Shown here: positions 38,514-46,975 of the stretch, piece after piece
How positions within the stretch are numbered: position 1 is the first letter of the stretch
Layout: each line of letters opens with the position of its first letter
From: Nostoc sp. MG11
GTDB lineage: Bacteria > Cyanobacteriota > Cyanobacteriia > Cyanobacteriales > Nostocaceae
DNA length: 64,000 nt
Direction of reading: 5' to 3'
NCBI RefSeq assembly: GCF_014904695.1
Contig: NZ_JACXXN010000001.1
Coordinates: forward strand, 546,500 to 610,499
Translations under genes and position numbers: made by a program
Notes under the pieces: generated by a model
Database searches by the model: none
What the model was told of the DNA's origin: nothing
Seen by the model: only the letters and a program-made list of their open reading frames with translations

Positions 38514-38556
38514 GCGTTGCTGATTGATAATAGGAATTTACCTTATTCAGCAACGC
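38514..38556. repeat. inverted repeat of the GCGTTGCTGA family
   Basis: GCGTTGCTGA (38514-38523) and TCAGCAACGC (38547-38556) around a 23-base loop, 27 bases after the VOC gene stop. It resembles the ends of the element at 4483-4683 and could be its minimal form, or a terminator. Confidence 0.55.
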
Positions 38557-38642
38557 GAATAATACTAAGTTAGCTCTCAAGAACACCTAATTTTTATTAA
38601 TTATAGAGAACATAGAGAAGCAGTAAATATAGCTTGAGGTTT

Positions 38643-39992
38643 TCACTTTTTCACTAGAAAATAAGTGGTAGCATATTCAGGTAGTTGTCTAATATTTTGC
38701 CCAAAATCTTTTTGATTCCGAAAAATACCTGCTAAAAAATCGAGTTGATAAAGATTGGGTAAAAATGCTCCACCTGTATCTGCAATAATTCCCATTTGCA
38801 GATGTTTACGTCCAGCTTTTGTATGTTCAATAATAACTACTCTACCTAAACCGATATTTAGAACATCTCCAGCAAAAGTTACTCCTGGTTTGATAGAAAT
38901 TTTTGCATCTATCTTGTAACCGTAGCCTTTGATAGCATCAACCTTTTTAAAATACCAATAACGCTTTTGGGCTGTTGCTTTTAATCCCCGAACGTAAGAC
39001 ATTCCATTGTTTTTATCTACATTAAAAAATGCCTTAGAACCATCTGTAAAATTAACTAGTACAGTTCCCTGCATTAGCGCTTCTTCTAGTCCAGTACGGG
39101 TCAAATAAGCTAGAGGTTCAACTTTTCCAAATTCTTTTCCGCCTGGTTCATAAATACCAGATAAAACATCCTGTTTTGTGTATTTAGTATAAAAGTTATT
39201 GTTACTATTTTGTTTTAAGCTATAAATTGGTGTGTTGTAAGTAGAAGTCTTTTTGCGAGAACCTGTATGAGTAAAGACAGCATATTTTGTAATTCTTAAT
39301 TGCTTTTGACTGCGAGCTTTTGGATTATAGGCAGACCATTTGATAACTCGAAAATGCGTATTAATAAAATTAGGGTTTTGTAAACGAGTTGTTCGTTTAT
39401 TAGCAATATCCTCCCTTAAGACCGTAATCATGAAATTTAAGGTCTTAAGAATATCTTGGACAGTAACTCCCTTAGTACTCAAAAGCCCTGGACGGAGAAT
39501 ATCTGGGTCTGCTGAAGCGTGGTCTTGGTAATATTTTCTAGTATTGATGAGAACAGTTAATAAATCTGTTTGATTAAAGTTAACTTTAGTTGTTGGCAGT
39601 TTTATTTGAGATAAAATCTGATTGCCATTAACACTAAATTTATATTTTTTCCACTCATCAATTACCGGATATGGTGTAGATGCTGATACCGAATATTTCT
39701 CAGATGAAGGTGTGCCTTGCTGGCTTATAGTCTCATCAGATTTTGGCTGAGCAATAAATGAATTATGAAAATGTGTAGATACACGAGCAGTTTGACTTGA
39801 GGCAAGGGAAATTTGTGATTGAGGTGGGATAGAATTTTCCTGTTGAGTAAAGGATAAATTCTGTGCGGTTTGATGTTGTTGGGCTAGCTGTTTATTTTTT
39901 GACTGAGTATATAGAAGGCTAGCTAAACTAATGAATGATAAGGCGGCAACACCTACAATGAGACGGAGTTTTTGACTAAATAGGTTACTCAT
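38643..39992 (-). CDS. secreted or membrane-anchored protein with 3D-like C-terminal domain
   Basis: 449 residues. One N-terminal hydrophobic anchor (about 10-28) is followed by a Gln/Ser/Thr-rich linker (30-115). The middle (140-200: KVNFNQTDLLTVLINTRKYY, GVTVQDILKTLNFMI) recurs in cyanobacterial cell-wall proteins I have seen annotated as MltA-like. The C-terminus has GRVVIIEHTKAGRKHLQMG and ADTGGAFLPNLYQLDFLAG, which resembles the 3D (Asp-rich) domain of MltA/YabE lytic transglycosylases, but not all its Asp residues are there. Periplasmic location and a peptidoglycan role are likely, yet unproven. Confidence 0.6.
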   Translation of the reverse strand: MSNLFSQKLRLIVGVAALSFISLASLLYTQSKNKQLAQQHQTAQNLSFTQQENSIPPQSQISLASSQTARVSTHFHNSFIAQPKSDETISQQGTPSSEKYSVSASTPYPVIDEWKKYKFSVNGNQILSQIKLPTTKVNFNQTDLLTVLINTRKYYQDHASADPDILRPGLLSTKGVTVQDILKTLNFMITVLREDIANKRTTRLQNPNFINTHFRVIKWSAYNPKARSQKQLRITKYAVFTHTGSRKKTSTYNTPIYSLKQNSNNNFYTKYTKQDVLSGIYEPGGKEFGKVEPLAYLTRTGLEEALMQGTVLVNFTDGSKAFFNVDKNNGMSYVRGLKATAQKRYWYFKKVDAIKGYGYKIDAKISIKPGVTFAGDVLNIGLGRVVIIEHTKAGRKHLQMGIIADTGGAFLPNLYQLDFLAGIFRNQKDFGQNIRQLPEYATTYFLVKK

Positions 39993-40402
39993 AAGTTGGA
40001 AAATAAATTATTGATACATAATAATTGTAGTGACCCAAGATCAATATATTAATTTGCTAATGTATTAACCCTGAATACAATGGGGGCATCATTCTTGCTC
40101 TAGTTATAAAGGGATCAGCTTAACAGTGTATTATACCGCTGCACCTCTAATCACTAAATATCTATAAGAAGTCTAGGTTGTCAAGTTAGAAAGTATTTGT
40201 CGTTTTTGACTATAGCCTGTCAGCAATAGCAGAGCTACAAAGTTTTTGATTAAATCTTTCTGGGAGTTTCACAAAATAAATAACGTAATATTTTGATTTT
40301 TTTATCAATGCGTAAATGTTACATAAATAGAATCAAATGATACTGTAAACGATCGCACTTCGGACTTTAATCACAAATAATCTTAAAAAAATGTAAAAAA
40401 CT
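39993..40402. other. divergent intergenic region, nothing recognised
   Basis: 410 AT-rich bases between the divergent 3D-like and aminotransferase genes. No small frame, hairpin with T-run or known regulatory motif was found. Confidence 0.4.
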
Positions 40403-41776
40403 ATGTTAAGTATCCCTGTTAGTCTAAATTTACCTCGTGTTCCCCACTTAGTGACTTCCTTACCTGGGCCTCGTGCTTTAGCTATTGTAGAACGCGATCG
40501 CGCTGTAACTTCTCCTTCATACACCCGCGATTATCCCCTAGTCGTGGCTCGTGGTCAGGGCTGTATGGTGGAAGACGTAGATGGTAATGTGTTCCTGGAT
40601 ATGACCGCAGGTATTGCCGTCACCGCTACCGGACACGCTCACCCAGAAGTTGTTAGGGCAATTCAAGAACAGTCGGCGCGTCTATTGCACATGTCGGGGA
40701 CAGATTTTTATTATGAGCCGATGGTGGAACTAGCCGAACAATTAGCTATTCGCGCTCCCTTTCCCAATCCTCAAAATGTTAAAACTGCGTATCCAGCAAG
40801 GGTATTTTTCACCAATTCCGGGGCAGAGTCTAATGAAGGTGCAATCAAACTAGCTCGATATTACACCAAGCGATCGCTAATTGTGGCATTCTTGGGAGCA
40901 TTCCACGGACGCACATACGGTGCAATGTCCCTCACAGGTTCCAAAGCAGTACAGCGAGCCAATTTTGGCCCTTTAGTTCCAGGGGTAACTCATATCCCCT
41001 ACGGGACTCACGCTAGCTTGGATTATTTAGAAAAACAGCTATTTGCAACAATTTTACCACCGCAAGAAGTAGCGGCGATCGTTGTCGAACCGATTCAAGG
41101 AGAGGGAGGTTACATTGTTCCAGAAGATGGCTTCTTGCAACGAATTCGGGAAATGTGCGATCGCTATGGCATTCTGATGGTAGTTGATGAAGTGCAATCG
41201 GGGATGGGGCGTACTGGTCGCCTATTTGCGATCGAGCATTGGGGCGTAATGCCGGATATCATTACCACAGCTAAAGGTATCGCCAGTGGTCTGCCTTTGG
41301 GTGCGATTCTTGCCAGACCTGAATTAATGACTTGGCCCCCCGGTTCTCACGCTACCACATTCGGCGGTAATCCCGTGGCTTGTGCCGCTGGTATTGCCAC
41401 TTTGCAACTACTGGAAAGCAATTTGATGGCAAACGCTTCCCAGATGGGAGAATTATTACAAGCTGGTCTTACCCGATTACATGAAAGATTTTCTAGAATG
41501 TCCTTGCCAAGAGGTAAGGGTTTGATGGTAGCTGTGGATTTATTAGATGAAGAAGGTAATCTTGATCATAAGTTGCGCGATCGCATTATCCAAGAAGCTT
41601 TCTTGCGGGGTTTATTATTGCTAGGTTGCGGTAAAGCAGCAATTCGTTTTTGCCCGCCTCTAGTTATTGACAGTCACCAAATTCAGATAGCCCTTCAGAT
41701 TATCAGCGAAATATTAAGTTCTAGGACTTACGCACTGAAGCCTGAAACCCTGATCCCCCCTAACCCCCCTTTTTAA
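40403..41776 (+). CDS. class III aminotransferase (acetylornithine/4-aminobutyrate type)
   Basis: 457 residues. PLP enzyme that moves an omega-amino group to 2-oxoglutarate. PLP Lys291 lies in TTAKGIASGLPLG, Asp262 in MVVDEVQSGMGRTG; FFTNSGAESNEGAIKLAR and AFHGRTYGAMSLTGSK are the phosphate-binding parts. The N-terminus (LPRVPHLVTSLPGPRALAIV) fits the archaeal/cyanobacterial branch annotated as acetylornithine or 4-aminobutyrate aminotransferase. The last 17 residues (TYALKPETLIPPNPPF region) come from a MITE at 41723-41835 and are unlike the family. It precedes the DUF1338 gene on the same strand. Lysine or aminoadipate could be a substrate; ornithine or GABA are alternatives. Confidence 0.9.
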   Translation: MLSIPVSLNLPRVPHLVTSLPGPRALAIVERDRAVTSPSYTRDYPLVVARGQGCMVEDVDGNVFLDMTAGIAVTATGHAHPEVVRAIQEQSARLLHMSGTDFYYEPMVELAEQLAIRAPFPNPQNVKTAYPARVFFTNSGAESNEGAIKLARYYTKRSLIVAFLGAFHGRTYGAMSLTGSKAVQRANFGPLVPGVTHIPYGTHASLDYLEKQLFATILPPQEVAAIVVEPIQGEGGYIVPEDGFLQRIREMCDRYGILMVVDEVQSGMGRTGRLFAIEHWGVMPDIITTAKGIASGLPLGAILARPELMTWPPGSHATTFGGNPVACAAGIATLQLLESNLMANASQMGELLQAGLTRLHERFSRMSLPRGKGLMVAVDLLDEEGNLDHKLRDRIIQEAFLRGLLLLGCGKAAIRFCPPLVIDSHQIQIALQIISEILSSRTYALKPETLIPPNPPF

Positions 41777-41835
41777 GGGGGGAACGTCTAAAGCCCCCTT
41801 TCTAAGGGGGTTGGGGGATCTGAGTGCGTAAGTTC
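41723..41835. repeat. MITE-like element overlapping the aminotransferase 3' end
   Basis: AGGACTTACGCACTGA (41723-41738) and TGAGTGCGTAAGTTCT (41820-41835) are inverted repeats with 14 of 16 matching. The interior has the hairpin-prone strings CCCCCCTTTTTAAGGGGGG and CCCCCTTTCTAAGGGGG. The insertion supplies the last codons and stop of the aminotransferase. Confidence 0.75.
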
Positions 41836-41906
41836 TGGTTCCTAAGAGATGAAGCAGAGAGGCAGTGAATCAAAAATCTGCTTTCATCCTAATGATCACT
41901 TACTTA

Positions 41907-41967
41907 GTGTCTTGGTGTCTCTGTGGTGACAAAAATTAATTCGTTAACCACAAAGACACAAAGACAC
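41907..41967. repeat. inverted repeat of the cyanobacterial AAAGACAC type
   Basis: GTGTCTTGGTGTCTCTGTGG plus T (41907-41927) pairs with the ACCACAAAGACACAAAGACA plus C at 41947-41967 in 19 of 21 positions. It runs up to the ribosome binding site of the next gene (GAGG before ATG 41980). Confidence 0.7.
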
Positions 41968-41979
41968 AGAGGAAACTGA

Positions 41980-42936
41980 ATGTTTAAGTTACACCTTGAT
42001 AGGGCTATCCCTAACTCCTATCTTATGAAACCTGAAATTGCGCTTCATCTATATTCATTACTTTGGCAAGAATACAGCGCCAGAGTCAGTCATGCGCGTA
42101 CCTACCAGCAAATGATTACTGCTGCGGGTGGGACTGTCGCCAATGACCACATCGCCTTTCGGTCTTTACGTTTATTAGTAGATAGCCCACAGGGTCAAGT
42201 TAACTTGGGAATTGATTACCTTGGACAACTTGCCGAAGCTTTGGGTTACGTGGTGGCTGGGGAGTATACTTTTGCTCAAACCCATCTTTACGCTCGACAT
42301 TATCGCCATCCTCAGCAAGAAGAATTTGACTTACCCAAGCTATTTATCAGCGAATTGATTGTTGATGAATTGCCTGCTGATATTGCTCAACTCATTGCTC
42401 AAACGGTATCCTCATTTTCAAGCCAACCTGAAATTATCTCTGTTTTACAATCGCAGGGGAACTGTGAAAGTATTGCCCAACAACTCCAGAAAATCTTTAC
42501 TCGTCCTTGGCTACCTCCCCAGCGTTCAGTTGTAGAGGAAGTGAATCAGGTTACTCAGTATGGTGCTTGGGTGTTGCTGCATGGCTACGCAGTCAACCAC
42601 TTCACAGGTTACGTCAACCGCCAAAATACAGCAGCATATCCAGATATAGATACTACAGCCCGCGGTTTGGCTAATCTGGGTGTACCCATGAAAGCAGAGA
42701 TAGAGGGAAATATTGCTTGTGGTTTGCGTCAAACAGCAACTCAAGCAGTAACAGAGATGGTAACTGTGCTAGATAATATTAGTGGTGCAGAAATTCAGAT
42801 TCCCTGGACTTACGCTTATTACGAAATTGCCCAGCGCTACCCAGTGGAAATAGAACCGGGAAAGCAAGTACTTTTCGATGCTTTTTTAGGAAGTAATGCC
42901 CAACAATTATTTGAAATGACTCGTCTGTCTAAGTAG
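41980..42936 (+). CDS. DUF1338 protein (2-oxoadipate dioxygenase/decarboxylase-like)
   Basis: 318 residues from ATG 41980, which has GAGG seven bases upstream but inside a repeat; ATG 42025 (MKPEIALHLYSLLW) fits the family start better. DUF1338 landmarks: NDHIAFRSL (metal His57 and Arg61), the VNLGIDYLGQLAEALGY and PKLFISELIVDEL segments, HGYAVNHFTGYVNR (metal His207), and IPWTYAYYEIAQRYP near the end with the acidic ligand region. The characterised member, HglS of Pseudomonas putida, converts 2-oxoadipate to 2-hydroxyglutarate in lysine breakdown. Same activity is inferred here. The gene follows the class III aminotransferase on the same strand. Confidence 0.85.
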   Translation: MFKLHLDRAIPNSYLMKPEIALHLYSLLWQEYSARVSHARTYQQMITAAGGTVANDHIAFRSLRLLVDSPQGQVNLGIDYLGQLAEALGYVVAGEYTFAQTHLYARHYRHPQQEEFDLPKLFISELIVDELPADIAQLIAQTVSSFSSQPEIISVLQSQGNCESIAQQLQKIFTRPWLPPQRSVVEEVNQVTQYGAWVLLHGYAVNHFTGYVNRQNTAAYPDIDTTARGLANLGVPMKAEIEGNIACGLRQTATQAVTEMVTVLDNISGAEIQIPWTYAYYEIAQRYPVEIEPGKQVLFDAFLGSNAQQLFEMTRLSK

Positions 42937-42963
42937 CAAAGAGTTGTTAGCAAGAAAATAGCC

Positions 42964-43215
42964 TTTCGTGTTCCGAACTCGGAGTTTCGTGTTCCGAACT
43001 CGGAGTTTCGTGTTCCGAACTCGGAGTTTCGTGTTCCGAACTCGGAGTTTCGTGTTCCGAACTCGGTCTTTCGTGTTCCGAATTCGGAGTTTCGTGTTCC
43101 GAACTCGGAGTTTCGTGTTCCGAACTCGGAGTTTCGTGTTCCGAACTCGGTCTTTCGTGTTCCGAACTCGGCCTTTCGTGTTCTGAACTCGGAGTTTCGT
43201 GTTCCGAACTCGGAG
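42964..43215. repeat. 21-bp minisatellite, twelve units
   Basis: Exactly twelve copies of a 21-base unit, TTTCGTGTTCCGAACTCGG followed by AG, TC or GC, with few other changes (one ATTC, one TTCTG). Because 21 is a multiple of three and the unit lacks stops on either strand in several frames, long spurious frames appear (on the minus strand reading FGTRNSE repeats). There is no start signal or ribosome binding site of note, so I treat it as noncoding. Confidence 0.9.
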
Positions 43216-43401
43216 TTCCATAGACCTAACTTGAAAATAGAGGCTGAAACAACGCAGAATCGTAACAACATCATTTTCATTGTTCCTTGTGAGCGCAGCT
43301 TATGGAGTCTCTTGCATAAATTCTTAAAATATCATCTTAAGCAAAGCGAAACATCTCTGAGATTCCGACTTTTGTTAAGAAGTTGGGAATTTTATTGTTC
43401 A
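43216..43401. other. spacer between minisatellite and the decayed gene end
   Basis: No gene supported. A decayed copy of the GATTCCCGACTTCTT palindrome lies at about 43363-43394. A 68-codon frame from ATG 43231 runs through here and into the remnant at 43402; it looks like chance plus relic. Confidence 0.4.
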
Positions 43402-43469
43402 CAACCAGGAAAGCAGAAGCTTTGTAATGCTTTTTAAGGTAGTAATGCCCAGCAATTATTTGAAATGAT
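43402..43469 (+). pseudogene. decayed copy of the DUF1338 gene 3' end
   Basis: Bases 43402-43469 align with 42854-42919 at roughly 80 percent: AACCAGGAAAGCAG versus AACCGGGAAAGCA, and AGTAATGCCC then AGCAATTATTTGAAATGA versus the same with one change. The reading frame still gives QPGKQKLCNAF against EPGKQVLFDAF, then a stop. It is a relic of a tandem duplication now separated by the minisatellite. Confidence 0.7.
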
Positions 43470-43527
43470 ATTATGTCCGAATACGGTTCAGTTAACGGTA
43501 GCCGTCACGCATAAGGATGCCGATCGC

Positions 43528-44499
43528 ATGATTGCTAAACCTAAAATTTTTATTGATGGGGAATCGGGAACCACAGGCTTACAGATTCACTCGCGCCTCA
43601 AACAACGGGATGATATTGAGTTAGTTAGTATTGAAGCATCTAAGCGTAAAAATGCAGCTGAGCGATCGCAATTAATTAATGCTGTTGATGTTGTCATTCT
43701 TTGCTTACCTGATGACGCCGCCCGCGAAGCTGTTAGCTTGGTTAGCAATTCTACGGTTAAAATCCTCGATGCTAGTAGTGCTCATCGAACAACTAAGGGC
43801 TGGGTATATGGCTTCCCGGAACTAAATCCGGGACAACGAGACAAAATCGCCAGCGCTCAGTTCGTCAGCAATCCAGGTTGTTATCCTACTGGATTTCTAG
43901 CCTGTGTCTTGCCGTTAATCGCCAAGGGACTCCTTCCTAACGACTTGCCAATCACCATTAATGCAGTGTCCGGTTACTCTGGTGGCGGCAAAAATCTTAT
44001 CCAAAAGTACCATGCTTTCCACGAGCAGCAACCTGGAGCAACCTCGCTTTATCCCTATGGCATCTATGGCTTGCAATTTGGACATAAGCACGTCAAGGAA
44101 ATGCATCAGTACTCTGGGTTAGCATCACCGCCGCTATTCGTACCCGCAGTAGGGGATTTTGAGCAAGGAATGTTAGTACAAGTGCCCTTACCGCTGTGGA
44201 ATTTGAAGAATCCCCCATCAGGTGAGATGATTTATGAGGCGATCGCTGACTACTATCAAGGTGAAAAATTCGTACAGGTTGCTCCATTCCAAGATTCTAG
44301 TCTGCTGCGCGATGGAATGTTTTTAGACGCAACAGCAATGAATGGCACTAATATTGTTCAAGTTTTCGTATTCGCCAATGACGCAACCCAAGAAGCGCTG
44401 TTAGTTGCTCGCCTCGATAACTTAGGCAAAGGCGCATCGGGAGCCGCCATCCAAAACCTCAACATCATGCTGGGTTTTCCAGAAGAATTGGGATTGTGA
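43528..44499 (+). CDS. argC: N-acetyl-gamma-glutamyl-phosphate reductase, type 2
   Basis: 323 residues from ATG 43528, with AAGGA ten bases upstream; the longer frame to 43465 reads into relic sequence. It reduces N-acetylglutamyl phosphate with NADPH to the semialdehyde in arginine synthesis, in the cytoplasm. PKIFIDGESGTTGLQIHSRL is the NADP loop of the short type-2 enzyme; SNPGCYPTGFLACVLPL holds the catalytic Cys; NAVSGYSGGGK and YGLQFGHKHVKEM (with the active His) are also typical. Cyanobacteria often have the type-1 ArgC too, so this could be a second form. Confidence 0.93.
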   Translation: MIAKPKIFIDGESGTTGLQIHSRLKQRDDIELVSIEASKRKNAAERSQLINAVDVVILCLPDDAAREAVSLVSNSTVKILDASSAHRTTKGWVYGFPELNPGQRDKIASAQFVSNPGCYPTGFLACVLPLIAKGLLPNDLPITINAVSGYSGGGKNLIQKYHAFHEQQPGATSLYPYGIYGLQFGHKHVKEMHQYSGLASPPLFVPAVGDFEQGMLVQVPLPLWNLKNPPSGEMIYEAIADYYQGEKFVQVAPFQDSSLLRDGMFLDATAMNGTNIVQVFVFANDATQEALLVARLDNLGKGASGAAIQNLNIMLGFPEELGL

Positions 44500-44626
44500 T
44501 GTTGAAGAAACTAGAAGCATAACAATAGACTTCTTACAGAAGCCGGGAAAAAGTGAAGAGGTAAGGGTGAAAAGAATGAAATTTCCTTTCCCCTTTCCTC
44601 TTTCCCCTTTACCTCACCGCATATTA

Positions 44627-45184
44627 CTAAGATTCGCTAGACTGCAACTTCTCTAGTTGTGCCAGTACCTCTGCGCTGTGAATGGTTGGGTTGACTTTGA
44701 CAAAAGTCTCGCGCAAGATGCCTTGAGGGTCAATAATAAAGCTGTGGCGCATAGATACAAAGCCGATCCAAGAACCATAAGCTTTACTCACTGAACCATC
44801 AGTATCAGCTAACAAAGGGAATTTTAGTCCCTCTGAATCACAAAATTTAGCGTGTGAATCAATGTCATCAGCACTAACGCCAATAATCTGAGCTTTCTTT
44901 TCTAGGTATTTTGGTAAGTCTTGCTGAAAACGACGAGCTTCTATAGTGCAACCAGAAGTGAAGTCTTTAGGATAAAAGTAGAGCACTACCCATTGACCGC
45001 GCAAGTCAGAGAGAGAAATTTTGCCATCACCTGTGTTGGTTGGTAAAGTAAACTCTGGCGCAGGTTGATTAATTGTAGGGAGTTTGCCACCTAAAGCATC
45101 AGCAGCAGGCGTAAAATTCAACCAACTGATGACAGCAAAACAGCTGGCAAATAATGTGCTTAAAAAAGTGCGACGAGAAATCAT
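44627..45184 (-). CDS. peroxiredoxin (PrxQ/Bcp family), exported
   Basis: 185 residues from ATG 45184. The N-terminus MISRRTFLSTLFAS has a twin-arginine-like start and a hydrophobic stretch ending at TPAADALG, so export to the thylakoid lumen or periplasm is likely. The mature part is thiol peroxidase-like: PAPEFTLPTNTGDGKISLSD, YFYPKDFTSGCTIEARRFQ with the peroxidatic Cys, and IGVSADDIDSHAKFCDSEGL with a second Cys. SMRHSFIIDPQGILRETF closes the fold. It reduces peroxides using thioredoxin. A longer start at 45202 adds six residues before the twin-arginine motif. Confidence 0.9.
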   Translation of the reverse strand: MISRRTFLSTLFASCFAVISWLNFTPAADALGGKLPTINQPAPEFTLPTNTGDGKISLSDLRGQWVVLYFYPKDFTSGCTIEARRFQQDLPKYLEKKAQIIGVSADDIDSHAKFCDSEGLKFPLLADTDGSVSKAYGSWIGFVSMRHSFIIDPQGILRETFVKVNPTIHSAEVLAQLEKLQSSES

Positions 45185-45235
45185 GGTGCAGACCAGAATC
45201 ACAACTTGATAAAAGTTTACAATTCTTGGTAGCTG

Positions 45236-45484
45236 CTATTCTGACTCTGTATGAGATTCGATAGGGGTGTCTGTGCTTTCTATGTATTGACTATCTAATA
45301 GAAAAGCTCCCTTAGCAAAGCGGATACCCCAATACCCACCCGGACGACGATCAAGAACTATACCTTCTTCGCCAATGTGAATTACATCGGGAGGACGCAA
45401 CATGGGCATGGGATCTGCTGTTTTGACGTAGGGTGGTAGTGCCACAACACGGACTTTACTGCCAATAGCGAATTCTTTGGACAT
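45236..45484 (-). CDS. sipA: SipA-type regulatory protein (DUF3148)
   Basis: 82 residues from ATG 45484. FAIGSKVRVVALPPYVKTAD, PMPMLRPPDVIHIGEEGIVL and DRRPGGYWGIRFAKGAFLLD match the small SH3-like SipA protein. In Synechococcus, SipA binds the ATPase domain of the sensor kinase NblS and changes its signalling under light and nutrient stress. A longer frame to 45523 has no support. It sits 51 bases upstream of the peroxiredoxin gene on the same strand and may be co-transcribed. Confidence 0.85.
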   Translation of the reverse strand: MSKEFAIGSKVRVVALPPYVKTADPMPMLRPPDVIHIGEEGIVLDRRPGGYWGIRFAKGAFLLDSQYIESTDTPIESHTESE

Positions 45485-45633
45485 TTTGAAACAGTTAGGA
45501 GTTTTGATTAACTCATAACTCATAACTCCTAACTTTTACTAGGGGTTTGTCCAATTTTCTATTTTGATGTAGGAAAGAGGGAAAAGGAGAGAGGAAAAAA
45601 TTTCTTCCCCTCTCCCCATCTTCTGCAAGAAGT

Positions 45634-46155
45634 CTATACCTTGACTGTGGAAAATGATGCTTGCACCTCAGTCAAGGGTAAGTGCCAAAGTAACTCAGGT
45701 TGCCAGGTATCTGGGTTGAAGAGAGAGTGACGACCGAGTTGATATGCTTGCCAAAGTCTAGGCCAGCTAAACTTTTGTTGATAATTCAAGTTTTTATGGA
45801 TGACTCGCAACAGTCCTAGCCCCAACATTAAGTTAGTGAGTCTAAACTTTGCCCCTAACAAAAATGCTTGGATTTCCGCTTCACCAATGGGGTCTGTACC
45901 ATAACCTGTGAGGAGATGAACCCCATCATGGAGTTGTTTGCGACGACTACCTGTGGTGAAGGGTTTTAAGTTATGTTCATCAAGAAAATCTGCCCAACTT
46001 CTACCAAAAGTACCAGTAGGAAGCGATCGCAATTTTTCTACATACACAATTTGAGCAACATTTAATCCCTGTGCCTCAGCCATGCGATCAAGTAAATATA
46101 AAACTCGTTGCAGGTGAGGAGTGGGATTCGCGGAAGTAGTCAAGGGTTGCACCAT
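45634..46155 (-). CDS. Coq4-family protein
   Basis: 173 residues. The middle carries RRKQLHDGVHLLTGYGTDPI with GEAEIQAFLLGAKF, the HDxxH-type zinc motif of Coq4 (PF05019). Coq4 organises ubiquinone-biosynthesis enzymes in mitochondria. Cyanobacteria make plastoquinone rather than ubiquinone, so the local role may be in plastoquinone assembly or something else. No signal peptide. Same strand as its neighbours, but with a 150-base gap to the next gene. Confidence 0.75.
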   Translation of the reverse strand: MVQPLTTSANPTPHLQRVLYLLDRMAEAQGLNVAQIVYVEKLRSLPTGTFGRSWADFLDEHNLKPFTTGSRRKQLHDGVHLLTGYGTDPIGEAEIQAFLLGAKFRLTNLMLGLGLLRVIHKNLNYQQKFSWPRLWQAYQLGRHSLFNPDTWQPELLWHLPLTEVQASFSTVKV

Positions 46156-46223
46156 AATTTATCTTGAGATGAGATGGGCAATATTGCCCACCCCAGTATT
46201 AACTCTTTTTAAAAGATTCGGGA

Positions 46224-46712
46224 TTATTGGGAATTGCGTTGTTGCCAACGCTGTCTTCTGCTCTCCTGTAACTGCTTGAGTTTAGCCTGCTGTTCAGGAG
46301 TCAGCACTGCTTGCATCTGTTGTTTTGACGATTCCCAAACTTGTCGCATTTGAGTTTTTTGTTGTTCAGTGAGATTCAACTCAGCAAATTTATTCCTTGA
46401 ACGTTGACCTGCTTGTCGTTGACCTTGACCGGCTTGGCGCTGAGCCTGACGCTCTTGTTTTGCAGCTTCCAATTGTGCTTTTTGCTCTGGAGTAAGAATA
46501 CCTTCAATTTGGGCGCGAGTATTCTGGCGAATTGTCTGGATTTGATTTTTTTGTGCATCTGTTAGTCCCAGTTCTTGCCAAGCGCCTTTTTTGGGGACTT
46601 GTGCAAGTAGCAGAGGTGAAGAGGAGGTTGGTTCTGCTTGAACAGCAAAGGGAATTGTAGTTAAAGTTAAAGCGATCACACCAGCTACCAGTGATAATGT
46701 CTTGAGTTTCAT
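46224..46712 (-). CDS. Spy/CpxP-like periplasmic protein
   Basis: 162 residues. Signal peptide MKLKTLSLVAGVIALTLTTI cut near VQAEP. Two copies of an LTxxQ repeat region follow: LGLTDAQKNQIQTIRQ with GILTPEQKAQLEAAKQ, and LNLTEQQKTQMRQVWE with VLTPEQQAKLKQLQE, joined by a Gln/Arg-rich linker (RQAQRQAGQGQRQAGQRSR). Spy and CpxP bind unfolded or periplasmic proteins and are induced by envelope stress through a two-component system. Here a NarL-type pair starts divergently 264 bases away, which fits such control. Confidence 0.8.
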   Translation of the reverse strand: MKLKTLSLVAGVIALTLTTIPFAVQAEPTSSSPLLLAQVPKKGAWQELGLTDAQKNQIQTIRQNTRAQIEGILTPEQKAQLEAAKQERQAQRQAGQGQRQAGQRSRNKFAELNLTEQQKTQMRQVWESSKQQMQAVLTPEQQAKLKQLQESRRQRWQQRNSQ

Positions 46713-46804
46713 TTCTTAATCTCGCGCTTTTTTTCCTGCTTGGATGTCACCATCATAGAAACTTATCTCCAGTAACCACATGAGAAGAAAGTCACGGTTA
46801 CACC

Positions 46805-46820
46805 CATGACTTTAGTCATG
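46805..46820. promoter_or_regulatory. palindrome between the Spy-like gene and the two-component genes
   Basis: CATGACT and AGTCATG flank TT, a perfect 7-bp dyad of the length LuxR-type regulators bind. Nearby GACTGGCG and TACTGGCG repeat at 46827-46847. It lies 93 bases from the Spy-like start and 156 from the kinase start, so it could serve as the operator of the response regulator. Confidence 0.4.
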
Positions 46821-46975
46821 ATTGAATACTGGCGAATGTGACTGGCGATTATATATAAATTACAGTAAATATATAAATAAAAGCAGATATATTTACCTTA
46901 TTGCATTTAAATTGCACCAGAATACTAAATAATAACAACTGTATTAATAAGCTCAAATTCCACATCTGAAATCCT

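Noticed and set aside
42837..43280. 147-residue minus-strand frame with FGTRNSE repeats, and the overlapping frames on both strands
   Set aside because: A by-product of the 21-bp minisatellite; no ribosome binding site, and it overlaps the DUF1338 gene end on the opposite strand.
43231..43437. 68-residue plus-strand frame between the minisatellite and argC
   Set aside because: Only its last 11 residues resemble a protein (DUF1338 end); the rest has no coding character, so it is treated as a relic.
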